The notes under the pieces were generated by a model. It was given only the letters and a program-made list of their open reading frames with translations. It was not told where the DNA came from and did no database searches. Position numbers and translations under genes: made by a program. From Catellatospora sichuanensis (GTDB lineage Bacteria > Actinomycetota > Actinomycetes > Mycobacteriales > Micromonosporaceae): 64,000 nt of DNA. The stretch is from positions 496,001 to 560,000 of the forward strand of contig NZ_VIQO01000001.1 of assembly GCF_007483665.1 (NCBI RefSeq). The letters run 5' to 3'. This document shows, piece after piece, positions 9,501 through 16,086 of the stretch (within the stretch, counting starts at the first letter, position 1; every line of letters begins with the position of its first letter).

Positions 9501-9873
9501 CCAGGTTCAGTTCCGCCCCGAACACCGTCGGCAGCCCGTGCTCGCGCGCCGCCTCCGCGAAGCGCACCACCCCGTAGAACCCGTCATGGTCGGTGATCGC
9601 GAGCGCCTCCAGCCCCAGCCGCACCGCCTCGGCGACCAGCTCCTCCGGATCACTGGCCCCGTCGAGGAAGCTGAAGTTGGTGTGGCAGTGCAGCTCCGCG
9701 TACGGCACGGTGCTCCGCGGCCTTTCGATCCGCTCGGCCCGATACGGCTCCCTCTTCCGCGAGAACCCCGGCGCGTCCCCTCCATCGGCGACCAGCGGAT
9801 CGACCACCTGGCCGCCCCGCATCCGCCGCTCGAGCTCCGCCCAAGGCAACTGGTTCTGACTATCGAACCCCAC
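6526..9873 (-). CDS. dnaE2: Error-prone DNA polymerase DnaE2
   Basis: This C-family polymerase subunit has 1115 residues, the usual length for DnaE2. It starts VGFDSQNQLPWAELERRM, which lines up with mycobacterial DnaE2 starts. Next comes the PHP domain (AELHCHTNFSFLDGAS, AITDHDGFYG), then the polymerase core with the acidic triad region (PDIDVDIESDRREEVI) and an OB-fold C-terminus. It works with ImuA' and ImuB in damage-induced mutagenesis. The GTG at 9873 is supported by a -10-like TACAGT seven bases upstream, which would give a leaderless message. That -10 lies inside a LexA-like box. The remaining mutasome genes lie about 500 bases upstream in the same direction. Confidence 0.95.
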   Translation of the reverse strand: MGFDSQNQLPWAELERRMRGGQVVDPLVADGGDAPGFSRKREPYRAERIERPRSTVPYAELHCHTNFSFLDGASDPEELVAEAVRLGLEALAITDHDGFYGVVRFAEAAREHGLPTVFGAELNLAGLPRGGGAPDPAGTHLLALARGAQGYANLARTLSEAHLLGGEKGRPKYELEKIAETLNGQAVILTGCRKGAVPHALLTEGVDAAARELARLTDLFGAENVVVELTDHADPADGDRNEVLAFLAQRAGLPVLATNNVHYHAPARRRLATVTAAVRARTSLDQIDGYLPAAATAHLRSGAEMAARFAAMPYPGADRAVAYAAELGKELAFDLRLVAPKLPPFTEPDGTRVDEVAFLRARTYEGAAQRYGPPAAYPEAYERIEHELKMIEQLEFPGYFLVVWDIVRFCREEKIYCQGRGSAANSAVCYALRITNVDPVGGEGGLLFERFLAPERDGPPDIDVDIESDRREEVIQYVYRRYDRQHTAQVANVISYRPRSAVRDVARAFGFSAGQQDAWSKQIDRWHGVSAKDVDGIPEHVLEYANELLNAPRHLGIHSGGMVICDRPVIEVCPVEWARMPGRTVLQWDKDDCAAVDLVKFDLLGLGMLSALHYAFDFLGQELDLGDLKPDDPEVYEMLCRADTVGVFQVESRAQMSTLPRLRPERFYDLVVEVALIRPGPIQGGSVHPFIRRKNGLEPVDIPHPRMHNSLARTLGVPLFQEQMMQLAIDVADFTPVEADQLRRAMGSKRSMDKMERLRERLYEGMAGNGIGAALADDIFAKLAAFANYGFPESHAISFAYLVYASAWLKRYHPAAFCAALLGAQPMGFYSPQSLVDDARRHGVQVRRPDVNASLVKANLEWAPGDRSGSVPGEQPSQWGLGGPAVRLGLDSVRTLGEDVAKRIVEERERGPYADMSDLARRACLPATQLEALATADAFACFGLDRRAALWAAGAAATDTPDRLPGTVVGVHAPTLPGMDAVDKLVADVWATGLSPDDHPIRLVRERLTAQGALPIARLTGVEHGSRVLVGGLVTHRQRPATAGGVTFLNLEDETGMLNVVCSPGLWLRHRQVARGSAALLVRGRLESASGVRNLVADHLAPLPVATPVASRDFR

Positions 9874-9889
9874 TCGAACAACTGTACTA
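9874..9889 (-). promoter_or_regulatory. Putative LexA box overlapping the -10 of dnaE2
   Basis: On the + strand it reads TCGAACAACTGTACTA. Against the actinobacterial SOS box TCGAAC-N4-GTTCGA, one half-site is perfect and the other has 4 of 6 bases. On the coding strand TACAGT (9886-9881) sits in the box, seven bases before the GTG, so a bound repressor would cover the promoter. Confidence 0.5.
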
Positions 9890-9923
9890 ACCCCCAGCTC
9901 ACCCCCCGCACCAGGGTCCACGT

Positions 9924-9982
9924 TGATCATGAACTTATGGACGTGTTCGACGGCGTGTCGTCACCCCCAACTTCATGATCGA
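9924..9982 (-). repeat. Type A inverted repeat, copy 1
   Basis: The left arm TGATCATGAACTTATGG is intact and the right arm (about 9966-9982) is degraded. Its inner part is the reverse complement of copy 2, sharing about 36 bases including GACACGCCGTCGA. Confidence 0.85.
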
Positions 9983-10148
9983 CTTATCGTGCGGCCCCGC
10001 TGGTCGACCAGCCACCACCCGAGGGTCGAACTGTCGGCCGCCTCGGACCCGGCCCGCCCGCCCGAATCGGCGCGTTACCAACGGGTCGCGGCGCGTCACC
10101 GCGGATCGGCGCCGGCAGCCCGGACCAGCCACACGCCGCCCCAGGGGC

Positions 10149-10218
10149 TCATGATCCGTTTTTGTGGACGCTGGGTGCTGCTATGGCGACGTCCAGCGTC
10201 CACAAAAACGGATCATGA
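10149..10218. repeat. Type B inverted repeat with perfect 26-bp arms
   Basis: Arms 10149-10174 and 10193-10218 are perfectly complementary around an 18-base spacer. The arm begins TCATGATCCGTTTTTGTGG. Its A/T run is unusual for this region. No second copy was seen in the window. Confidence 0.9.
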
Positions 10219-10296
10219 CCGGAGGCCAGGCACCCGAAGCCGCCATCCCGCCAGGTAACCCGGCTCCCACCGACGTCCTCTGACCGACCAGTCCGT

Positions 10297-10353
10297 TGAC
10301 CATGAAGTTATGGCAGCGACACGCCGTCGAACACGTCCATAAGTTCATGATCA
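10297..10353 (+). repeat. Type A inverted repeat, copy 2
   Basis: The 57-bp element has arms TGACCATGAAGTTATGG and CCATAAGTTCATGATCA around a core with GACACGCCGTCGA. It lies 20 bases beyond the stop of imuB. Confidence 0.9.
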
Positions 10354-10372
10354 ACGCGGTAGGAGGGGGTGG

Positions 10373-11902
10373 TCAGTCGAAGTGGAGGGTGATCGACCAC
10401 TGGCCGGCGTCGAGGGTGAGCAGGAGTGCGCGGCCGGTGGCGAGGAGGATCTGGAGGCGGGCGGCGCGGTGGGTGCGGCGGCCGTCCCACCACTGCTCCT
10501 CCACCGGCCACGGGCCTGCCCAGCCGGTCACCTCGATCTTCCCGCCTTCCCACACCAGCCGGGCGGGCGGAGCGCTGAGCTCCAGCCGGGCGCTGACCCG
10601 CAACACCTCGCCGGAGGCGTCGAGCAGCTGCACCGGCACCGGCTCGGGCAGCACCACGGCCGGCGACGGCGGCGGCAGCCGGCCGGGCCACGGACCGGCC
10701 GGCCGCTGCGGCACCCGCTCGTCGCCCCAGGGCACCAGGGTGGCCTGCGCGTCGGGGTCGCGTCCGCCGCCGAGCACCGCGGTCAGCACCGCCTCCGGGC
10801 CGAGGATGCCCTGCACCCGGTGCAGGGCCCGGTGGGCCCGGTCGCGTTCCTGCCCGACGTCGCCCCACAGCCCGGCCTGCAACCCGGCCTGCCGGACGAG
10901 GCCGTCCGGGATGAGCCGCAGCGCGATGATCCCGGCGGTCATGCGCCGCTGGGTGATCCATCCCTCCAGCTGCCAGCGGGTGCGGTCGGCGATGGCGTGT
11001 GCGGTGAGCACCCCGTCGTGGCGCCACACCCGGTGCAGCTCGCGGCCGTCGGCGGTGACCGCGCTGATGGCCAGCCGGGTGGCGGCCATGCCGTATCCGG
11101 CGAGCCGCTCGTGCAGCCGCTCGGCCAGCGCCCGCGCGGCGAAGGCGGCGCTGTCGACGCGGTCCACCGGTTCGTCGTAGCGCTCCTCGACCTCCAGCTC
11201 GGGCGGGGTCTGGCGGACCGCGAGCGGCCGGTCGTCGCGGCCCGCGGCCAGGCGCTGCGCGAGCGCGGCGTCGAGCCCGAAGCGGGCCAGCACGTCACTG
11301 GGCGGCAGGTCGGCGAAGGCGCCGAGGGTATGCACGCCGAGCCGCCGCAGCAGGCTGGTCAACGCGGGCCGGTCCAGGGTGGTCACCGGCATCGCGGCCA
11401 GGAACGCGGCGGTCTGCCCGGGGGCGATGATCCGCCCGGCCCGGGCGGCCAGCAGCGCGGCGAACGTCCCGTCGGCGACGCCGATCTGGGCCTCCACCCC
11501 GCACTCCTGCGCCACCTGCTCGACGATGCGCTCGGCGGCGGCCTCCTCGCCGCCGAAGTAGCGGGCCGGGCCGCGAGCGGCGAACGCGCAGACGCCCGCC
11601 CGCAGCACCGCCACCGAGGCGGCGATCTCCTCGACCGCGGTGAGCACGGGTTCGAAGGCCCGCACGTCGCGGACCGGGTCGTAATCGATCGTGATCACCT
11701 GCGGACACCTGCCCTGCGCCTCGCGTTTGCGCAGGCCGCGGCGCACCCCCTCGGCACGCGCGGCGGCGGACGAGGCGACGACCCGGTTGGCGTGCAGCAC
11801 CGCGACCGGCCGGTGCGCCGGCACCCCGTCGAGCAGGTCGGCGGCGATGACCGGCCAGTCCGGACACCAGACGAGCATGGTGCGCTGGGCGGCGTCGCCC
11901 AT
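10373..11902 (-). CDS. imuB: ImuB, catalytically dead Y-family polymerase homologue of the mutasome
   Basis: The protein has 509 residues and is built like a Y-family polymerase (palm, fingers, helix-hairpin-helix at about LLRRLGVHTLGAFADLP, little finger), but it lacks the catalytic acidic residues. The first motif reads MLVWCPDWPVIAA instead of an Asp-rich palm strand, and the SVDE motif is replaced by AGVCAFAARGPARYFGGEE. This is how ImuB is known: a clamp-binding scaffold that brings DnaE2 and ImuA' together. The ATG at 11902 follows the end of imuA' by 55 bases, so the two are one operon; dnaE2 follows about 500 bases later behind inverted repeats and its own promoter signal. Confidence 0.93.
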   Translation of the reverse strand: MGDAAQRTMLVWCPDWPVIAADLLDGVPAHRPVAVLHANRVVASSAAARAEGVRRGLRKREAQGRCPQVITIDYDPVRDVRAFEPVLTAVEEIAASVAVLRAGVCAFAARGPARYFGGEEAAAERIVEQVAQECGVEAQIGVADGTFAALLAARAGRIIAPGQTAAFLAAMPVTTLDRPALTSLLRRLGVHTLGAFADLPPSDVLARFGLDAALAQRLAAGRDDRPLAVRQTPPELEVEERYDEPVDRVDSAAFAARALAERLHERLAGYGMAATRLAISAVTADGRELHRVWRHDGVLTAHAIADRTRWQLEGWITQRRMTAGIIALRLIPDGLVRQAGLQAGLWGDVGQERDRAHRALHRVQGILGPEAVLTAVLGGGRDPDAQATLVPWGDERVPQRPAGPWPGRLPPPSPAVVLPEPVPVQLLDASGEVLRVSARLELSAPPARLVWEGGKIEVTGWAGPWPVEEQWWDGRRTHRAARLQILLATGRALLLTLDAGQWSITLHFD

Positions 11903-11957
11903 CAACGCACCACCGGCGGCCGCGCCCGGCCGTTTCCCACCGGGTGCGGCGCCCCGG

Positions 11958-12728
11958 TCATCCCTGCACCACTCGCAGGTGACCCCGGCCCGGCCCCTCG
12001 GTGTGGTGCATCGGGCGCGACGGCGACACGATCACGGGTTCGGGCGAGGTGATGGACGGGCCGGACGACGCGGGCAGCCACATGGTGACCCGGCGCGGGC
12101 GGCCCGCGGCGCCCCGGCCCCGGGCCGAGACGGTCAGCTCGCGGGCGCGCAGCCGGCCGTGTCCCTGCCCCAGCCCGAGCCACATGCCCTCGACCGGGGA
12201 GAGCACCACGTCGGCGCCCTCCCACCCGCCGCCGAACGGCACCAGCACGCTGCCGCGCTGGCGGGCGCGGGCGGCGAGCTGCTGGCGTACGGACGCGGCC
12301 ACCGGCCCGGTCGGGGCGGCCACCACCACGTCGAACCCGTCGAGCAGCGCGCCGACGACCGTGGTCCATTGCGGGCCGGGATGTGGCACGAGAGCCAGCC
12401 GGTCCAGGGCGATGCCCATCTCCGCGGCGGCGGCCAGGCCCAGGCTCGGCAGCCCGACCACGGCGCACCAGGAACCGGCGGACGAGGCGGCGGACAGCAG
12501 GGCCAGTAGCAGCGAGGTGGTGCCGCCACAGCCGGGCGCGTCGGTCGAGGCCACCGCGATCGTGCTGCCCCGGCGCAGCCCTCGGCCGGGCAGCAGCTCG
12601 CGCAGCTCGGGCAGCACCGGCAGCATCCGGTCGGTGCCCAGCCCGGCCTGCTCGTCGGTGAGGTCGCTGGCTCGCCGCACCGAAGCGTGCTGCAACTCCA
12701 TTGACCGGGCCTGGCTCAGCCCCGTCAT
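11958..12728 (-). CDS. imuA': ImuA', RecA-like accessory protein of the mutasome
   Basis: The protein has about 256 residues. It has a RecA/SulA-like fold with a degenerate nucleotide-binding region (GSTIAVASTDAPGCGGTTSLLLALL) and a Walker B-like strand (GFDVVVAAPTG). It ends in a basic tail, as ImuA' proteins do. In mycobacteria ImuA' interacts with ImuB and is needed for DnaE2-dependent mutagenesis. ATG at 12728 is preferred because GGGGGAG lies nine bases upstream; ATG at 12737 overlaps that site. It sits between the HEPN gene and imuB in the same orientation. No separate LexA box was seen in front of it, so it is probably transcribed from upstream. Confidence 0.88.
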   Translation of the reverse strand: MTGLSQARSMELQHASVRRASDLTDEQAGLGTDRMLPVLPELRELLPGRGLRRGSTIAVASTDAPGCGGTTSLLLALLSAASSAGSWCAVVGLPSLGLAAAAEMGIALDRLALVPHPGPQWTTVVGALLDGFDVVVAAPTGPVAASVRQQLAARARQRGSVLVPFGGGWEGADVVLSPVEGMWLGLGQGHGRLRARELTVSARGRGAAGRPRRVTMWLPASSGPSITSPEPVIVSPSRPMHHTEGPGRGHLRVVQG

Positions 12729-12885
12729 GGCGTTCATCTCCCCCGTCGTGCGTGGATATCGGTCGTCCTGCTCTTGCCACCGGTGGCTCGTCCCGGCATG
12801 CCGCGGGTGCGGCGACGCGGGGACGAGCCGTGTCCGGATCGCGCCTGTCCGGGCGCGCACTCGGCCCGCCCCCGCGGGCCCGGTA

Positions 12886-13311
12886 CTACCCGGCGAGGGC
12901 GGGCTGGATCGCGAGATCCAGTGCTTCCTGCACCAGGTCGACGAAGTGGCCGGCCTGCAGCATCAGGGTGTCCGCCTCCTCGGCGGTGACCCGGGCGATG
13001 CCGGCTTCGGCGGCGGATCTCTTGGCTGCGCCGGACGAGAACAGGGACGACCAGGCGCTCATCTCGGGGGCGACCATGGCCAGCAGCACCCACACGCTGG
13101 TGATCTGGCGTCGCCGGACGGGCGCGGGCAGGGCCCGGGCGGCGATCACGGCGGCCGCGGCGCGCAGGGCGGCGAGGTGGGCGGTGGCGTAGCGCTGCGC
13201 GTGGCCCCCGGTCTCCCGGGCCTCGGCGAGCCCGCGGCGGGCGAGGACGATCAGTTCGATCGGAGTGCGGTGCGGCAGTAGATGGGCCGGCACCTTCGTC
13301 GTGGCGTTCAT
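12886..13311 (-). CDS. SAV_6107 family HEPN domain protein, first gene of the mutasome cassette
   Basis: The protein has about 141 residues and is all-helical. It is the SAV_6107-type HEPN protein that in many actinomycetes precedes imuA'. HEPN domains are found in RNases, toxin systems and nucleotide-binding regulators, but here I do not see a clear R-x4-6-H catalytic motif: QRYATAH comes close (Arg and His five apart) in the stretch GGHAQRYATAHLAALRAAAA. ATG at 13311 is chosen since GGAGG lies eleven bases upstream; another ATG lies at 13329. It is followed by imuA' after about 157 bases. Tandem LexA-like boxes lie about 330 bases upstream, with no clear gene between them. Confidence 0.82.
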   Translation of the reverse strand: MNATTKVPAHLLPHRTPIELIVLARRGLAEARETGGHAQRYATAHLAALRAAAAVIAARALPAPVRRRQITSVWVLLAMVAPEMSAWSSLFSSGAAKRSAAEAGIARVTAEEADTLMLQAGHFVDLVQEALDLAIQPALAG

Positions 13312-13641
13312 GTCGGCGGCTCCCTCCATCGTCGGCCTATACCCGGCCGAACCCCAGGGCTGTCACTCGGACCCGGATCGTTCCGGGCCGGGCGACCGCC
13401 CGCTTTCCGAGCCACGGAGGAAGAACGTGGTGTAGCGCTTGCCGGCCGGGCGTGGAGCTTCCCCACGCCACGCCCGGACCGGCTCGCCGGTCGGGCGGCC
13501 ATCCGCTGCCCGGGGGTCGATGGGCAGCGGATGGCACCCGCCTGGTCGGCCGCCGGAGCCGCGAATCTCCGGTGACCTGGGTCGGTGCCGCGAACACCGG
13601 CCCGGGGTTCGCGGTTGCGAACCGCTTCCCCCGAGACATGA
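13312..13641. other. Possible long leader between LexA boxes and the HEPN gene
   Basis: Short frames exist on both strands but have mixed third positions and no family features. The stretch contains a perfect 13-bp hairpin (13499-13534) and other weaker foldings. If transcription starts at the LexA-controlled promoter near 13675, this would be a structured 5' leader of the mutasome operon. Confidence 0.45.
13499..13534. other. Perfect 13-bp hairpin in the presumed mutasome leader
   Basis: CCATCCGCTGCCC (13499-13511) pairs with 13522-13534 across a ten-base loop. There is no following T-run on either strand, so it may be a leader structure rather than a terminator. Confidence 0.55.
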
Positions 13642-13681
13642 TCGAACACTTGTCCGAACAACGAGTAGAACGTTAGTTCGA
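13642..13681. promoter_or_regulatory. Tandem LexA (SOS) boxes
   Basis: Box 1 is TCGAACACTTGTCCGA (13642-13657) and box 2 is TAGAACGTTAGTTCGA (13666-13681). Each matches TCGAAC-N4-GTTCGA at 11 of 12 defined bases, with eight bases between them. On the leftward strand TAACGT inside box 2 could be a -10. The leftward target would be the HEPN-imuA'-imuB genes; the rightward EamA gene starts about 100 bases away. Confidence 0.75.
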
Positions 13682-13771
13682 AAAAATCGCGTTGTAAACC
13701 CTGACCCGCGCCGTGTCGCGACCCGGACCGAAAGAGTAAGGACCAAATGCTGATCCGCACATGACAACAGG

Positions 13772-13777
13772 TAGCCT
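13772..13777 (+). promoter_or_regulatory. -10 element of a leaderless promoter before the EamA gene
   Basis: TAGCCT fits TANNNT and ends six bases before the GTG at 13784, which would place the start of transcription on the start codon. No clear -35 is seen. Confidence 0.5.
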
Positions 13778-13783
13778 CGAACA

Positions 13784-14782
13784 GTGCCGTTCCGTCCCCG
13801 GCCCGCTCTGGGCATCATCATGGTCACGCTGGCCAGCCTGCTGTTCGCCGTCAACGGCACCGTCTCGAAACTGATCCTGCGAGCCGGGGTCAGCGCGCCC
13901 GACCTCACCACGCTGCGCGCCGTGGGCGCCTGCGCCGGGCTGATCGCGCTGGGCGTGGTGCTGCGCCCCGGGCTGCGCCGGTTCGCCCTCACCGCACGCC
14001 AGTTGCCGCTGCTCATCGCGTATGGCATCACCGGTTTCCTCGCCGTGCCGATGCTCTACTTCGTGGCCATCGCCCGCATGCCGGTCGGTGTCGCGCTGCT
14101 GTTCGAATACACCGCTCCGCTGTTCGTCGCGCTGTGGGCCCGTTTCGGCCAGCGCCGGCCGGTGCGGCCGCGGCTGTGGGCGGGCCTGGCGCTGTGCCTG
14201 CTCGGCCTCGCCTGCGTCGCCGAGGTCTGGGGCGACCTGAGCCTGGACGGCGTCGGTGTGCTCGCCGGGCTCGGCGCCGCGGTGCTGCTCGCCGCGTACT
14301 TCATCCTCGGCGCGAAGGGCGTGGCCAGCCGCGACACCGTCTCGCTGACCGGCTGGGCGTTCGGCGTGTCGGCCGTGGCCGGGCTGCTCTTCCGGGCCGC
14401 GAGCGGCACCGCCCCGGACTGGAGCGCGCTGGGCGGGCACACCGACGGCGGCACCCCGCTCTGGCTGCTCTGCGCCTACCTGCTGATCCTCGGCACCATC
14501 GTGCCGTACCTGCTGATCGCCGGTTCGCTGCGGCACCTGCCCGCGACCAGCGTCGGCATCCTCGGCATGATCGAACCGGTGCTGGCCGCCGCTGTCGCCT
14601 GGCTCACCCTGGGCGAGTGGCTCAATCCGGCGCAGCTCGCCGGCGGCGCGCTGCTGCTGACCGGCGTGGCGCTGGCCGAGACCGCCCGGGTGCCCGTGGC
14701 GGCGCTGATCGAGCCGGTACCGCTGGGGCAGAATGAAGCCCGTGCCGTCGCGCCTGAACGTGATCGCGTGCACACCCGCTGA
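13784..14782 (+). CDS. EamA/RhaT (DMT superfamily) transporter
   Basis: The protein has 332 residues with ten predicted membrane helices arranged as two EamA repeats (about 6-145 and 155-290), the standard layout for drug/metabolite exporters. The first helix contains GIIMVTLASLLFAVNG and the second half ends with GMIEPVLAAAVAWLTLGE, the typical repeat signature. The substrate may be an amino acid or other small metabolite; it cannot be told from sequence. GTG at 13784 is supported by the leaderless -10 and by the family start. The tail after residue 305 is hydrophilic. The YbaK gene follows at once, so the two are co-transcribed. Confidence 0.9.
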   Translation: MPFRPRPALGIIMVTLASLLFAVNGTVSKLILRAGVSAPDLTTLRAVGACAGLIALGVVLRPGLRRFALTARQLPLLIAYGITGFLAVPMLYFVAIARMPVGVALLFEYTAPLFVALWARFGQRRPVRPRLWAGLALCLLGLACVAEVWGDLSLDGVGVLAGLGAAVLLAAYFILGAKGVASRDTVSLTGWAFGVSAVAGLLFRAASGTAPDWSALGGHTDGGTPLWLLCAYLLILGTIVPYLLIAGSLRHLPATSVGILGMIEPVLAAAVAWLTLGEWLNPAQLAGGALLLTGVALAETARVPVAALIEPVPLGQNEARAVAPERDRVHTR

Positions 14783-14803
14783 CCGATGTGCCCCACCGAA
14801 GAC

Positions 14804-15304
14804 ATGGATCGAGTGATGTTGTCGCACCCGAACGTGATCGCCGTCCAGCACGCGCTCGCCGCCGCCGACGCCCGGGACCACACCGGCGCGGGCTGCCGGG
14901 TGATCGTCCTGGACGACGGCGTGCACACCGCCGCCGCCGCGGCCGCCGCCCTGGGTGTCGGGGCCGCACAGATCGCCAACTCGCTGATCTTCGAGGTCGA
15001 CGGCGAGCCGCTGCTGGTGCTGACCTCCGGCGGGCACCGGGTGGACACCGCCAAGGTCGCCGCCGACCTCGGCGTCGCCAAACTGCGCCGGGCCACGCCC
15101 GAGTTCGTACGCGAGCACACCGGCCAGGCCATCGGCGGCGTCGCCCCGCTCGGCCATCCCAAACCGGTGCGCACGCTCATCGACACCGCGCTCGCCGGGT
15201 ACGGCGAGATCTGGGCAGCCGGCGGGGTGCCCCGGGCCGTCTTCCCGATCACCTATCCGGAGCTGCTGAGGGTCACCTCGGCGACGCCGGCGGAGGTCGC
15301 ATGA
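14804..15304 (+). CDS. YbaK/EbsC-type aminoacyl-tRNA deacylase
   Basis: The protein has about 166 residues and is a member of the YbaK/ProX editing superfamily, which removes wrong amino acids from tRNA (for YbaK, cysteine from tRNA-Pro). Typical segments are seen: AAQIANSLIFEVDGEPLLVLTSG, the Lys of VDTAKVAADLG and the GGVAPLGH loop, then GYGEIWAAGGVPRAVFPI. The exact amino acid removed cannot be told. ATG at 14804 is one of three close candidates (also 14786 and 14816). Its last four bases overlap the next gene, giving translational coupling. Confidence 0.88.
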   Translation: MDRVMLSHPNVIAVQHALAAADARDHTGAGCRVIVLDDGVHTAAAAAAALGVGAAQIANSLIFEVDGEPLLVLTSGGHRVDTAKVAADLGVAKLRRATPEFVREHTGQAIGGVAPLGHPKPVRTLIDTALAGYGEIWAAGGVPRAVFPITYPELLRVTSATPAEVA

Positions 15305-15843
15305 GGCTGGTCCCCTGGACCTCGGACGACCTCGGCCGGCGCATGGACGACGTGCTGACCGTGTTCGGCGAGGCCATGTCCTACCACCCCCAGGCCCTGG
15401 CCGTACGGCGCGGCTACATCACCACGCACCTGCAGCGGCCGCATTTCCGGGCCATCGCGAGCCTGAGCGACATGGGTCAGCTGCTCGGTTTCGCCTACGG
15501 CTACCACTCCGAGCCCGGCCAGTGGTGGCACGACCAGGTCAGCGCGGTGCTCGACCCCGACGCGCGGCAGCGCTGGCTGACCGACTGCTTCGAGGTGGTC
15601 GAGCTGCACGTGCGCCCGGCCGCGCAGGGCCACGGCCTGGGCGAGGCACAGCTGCGGGCGCTGCTGGCGATGACCGGCGCGGCGACCACGCTGCTGTCCA
15701 CCCCCGAGGCCGACGAGCAGGCGTCGCGCGCCTGGCGGCTGTACCGGCGCACCGGCTTCGTCGACGTCTCCCGCCACCTGCTGTTCCCCGGCGACCCCCG
15801 CCCCTTCGCCGTCCTCGGCCGCCCGCTCCCCATGACCCGCTGA
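15301..15843 (+). CDS. GNAT family N-acetyltransferase
   Basis: The protein has 180 residues. The central strand and loop FEVVELHVRPAAQGHGLGEAQLRALLA contain the acetyl-CoA binding motif (R/Q-x2-G-x-G/A, here AQGHGLG) of the GNAT fold, and WRLYRRTGFVDVSRHL is the usual motif B end. It should transfer an acetyl group to an amine of an unknown acceptor. The ATG overlaps the YbaK stop in ATGA, so the transporter, deacylase and acetyltransferase form one operon. An inverted repeat follows at 15902-15962, in the gap before a convergent gene. Confidence 0.85.
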   Translation: MRLVPWTSDDLGRRMDDVLTVFGEAMSYHPQALAVRRGYITTHLQRPHFRAIASLSDMGQLLGFAYGYHSEPGQWWHDQVSAVLDPDARQRWLTDCFEVVELHVRPAAQGHGLGEAQLRALLAMTGAATTLLSTPEADEQASRAWRLYRRTGFVDVSRHLLFPGDPRPFAVLGRPLPMTR

Positions 15844-15901
15844 CCGCGCCGCACCGCACCGCCGCAGCCCGGGTACGGCGGCGCGGCCGCCCTTGATCAT
15901 C

Positions 15902-15962
15902 CGACTTGCCCGGCACCTGTGCGTATCTTGACCCCGCATTCGCCCGATTGCCTGGCAAGTCG
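15902..15962. repeat. Type G inverted repeat
   Basis: The 14-base arms CGACTTGCCCGGCA and TGCCTGGCAAGTCG (one mismatch) enclose 33 bases. The element lies in a 243-base gap between convergent genes; nothing else was recognised in the gap. Confidence 0.7.
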
Positions 15963-16086
15963 AGTGACCTTGGTGCACGACCGCACCGCGACGCCGTCAC
16001 CCGATGCCGCGATGCCGCAGGGGCGACGCCTCAGCGCGGGCCTTCCGGCCACGGTCTCCGTGCCGCGGCGGAAGGGAGGCCGGCGG

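Larger units (their letters stand above)
9890..10372. other. Gene-free stretch between imuB and dnaE2 holding three inverted repeats
   Basis: No convincing reading frame is present. The stretch holds two copies of the type A inverted repeat (9924-9982 and 10297-10353) in opposite orientation and one perfect type B repeat (10149-10218) between them. The + strand is C-rich to the left of the block and G-rich to the right. Confidence 0.7.

Noticed and set aside
13308-13760. Frames on the - strand running through the LexA boxes toward the HEPN gene, which could be an SOS-induced small protein
   Set aside because: Third positions are mixed, the sequence is Arg/Pro/Ser-rich and there is no ribosome site; a leader is more likely.
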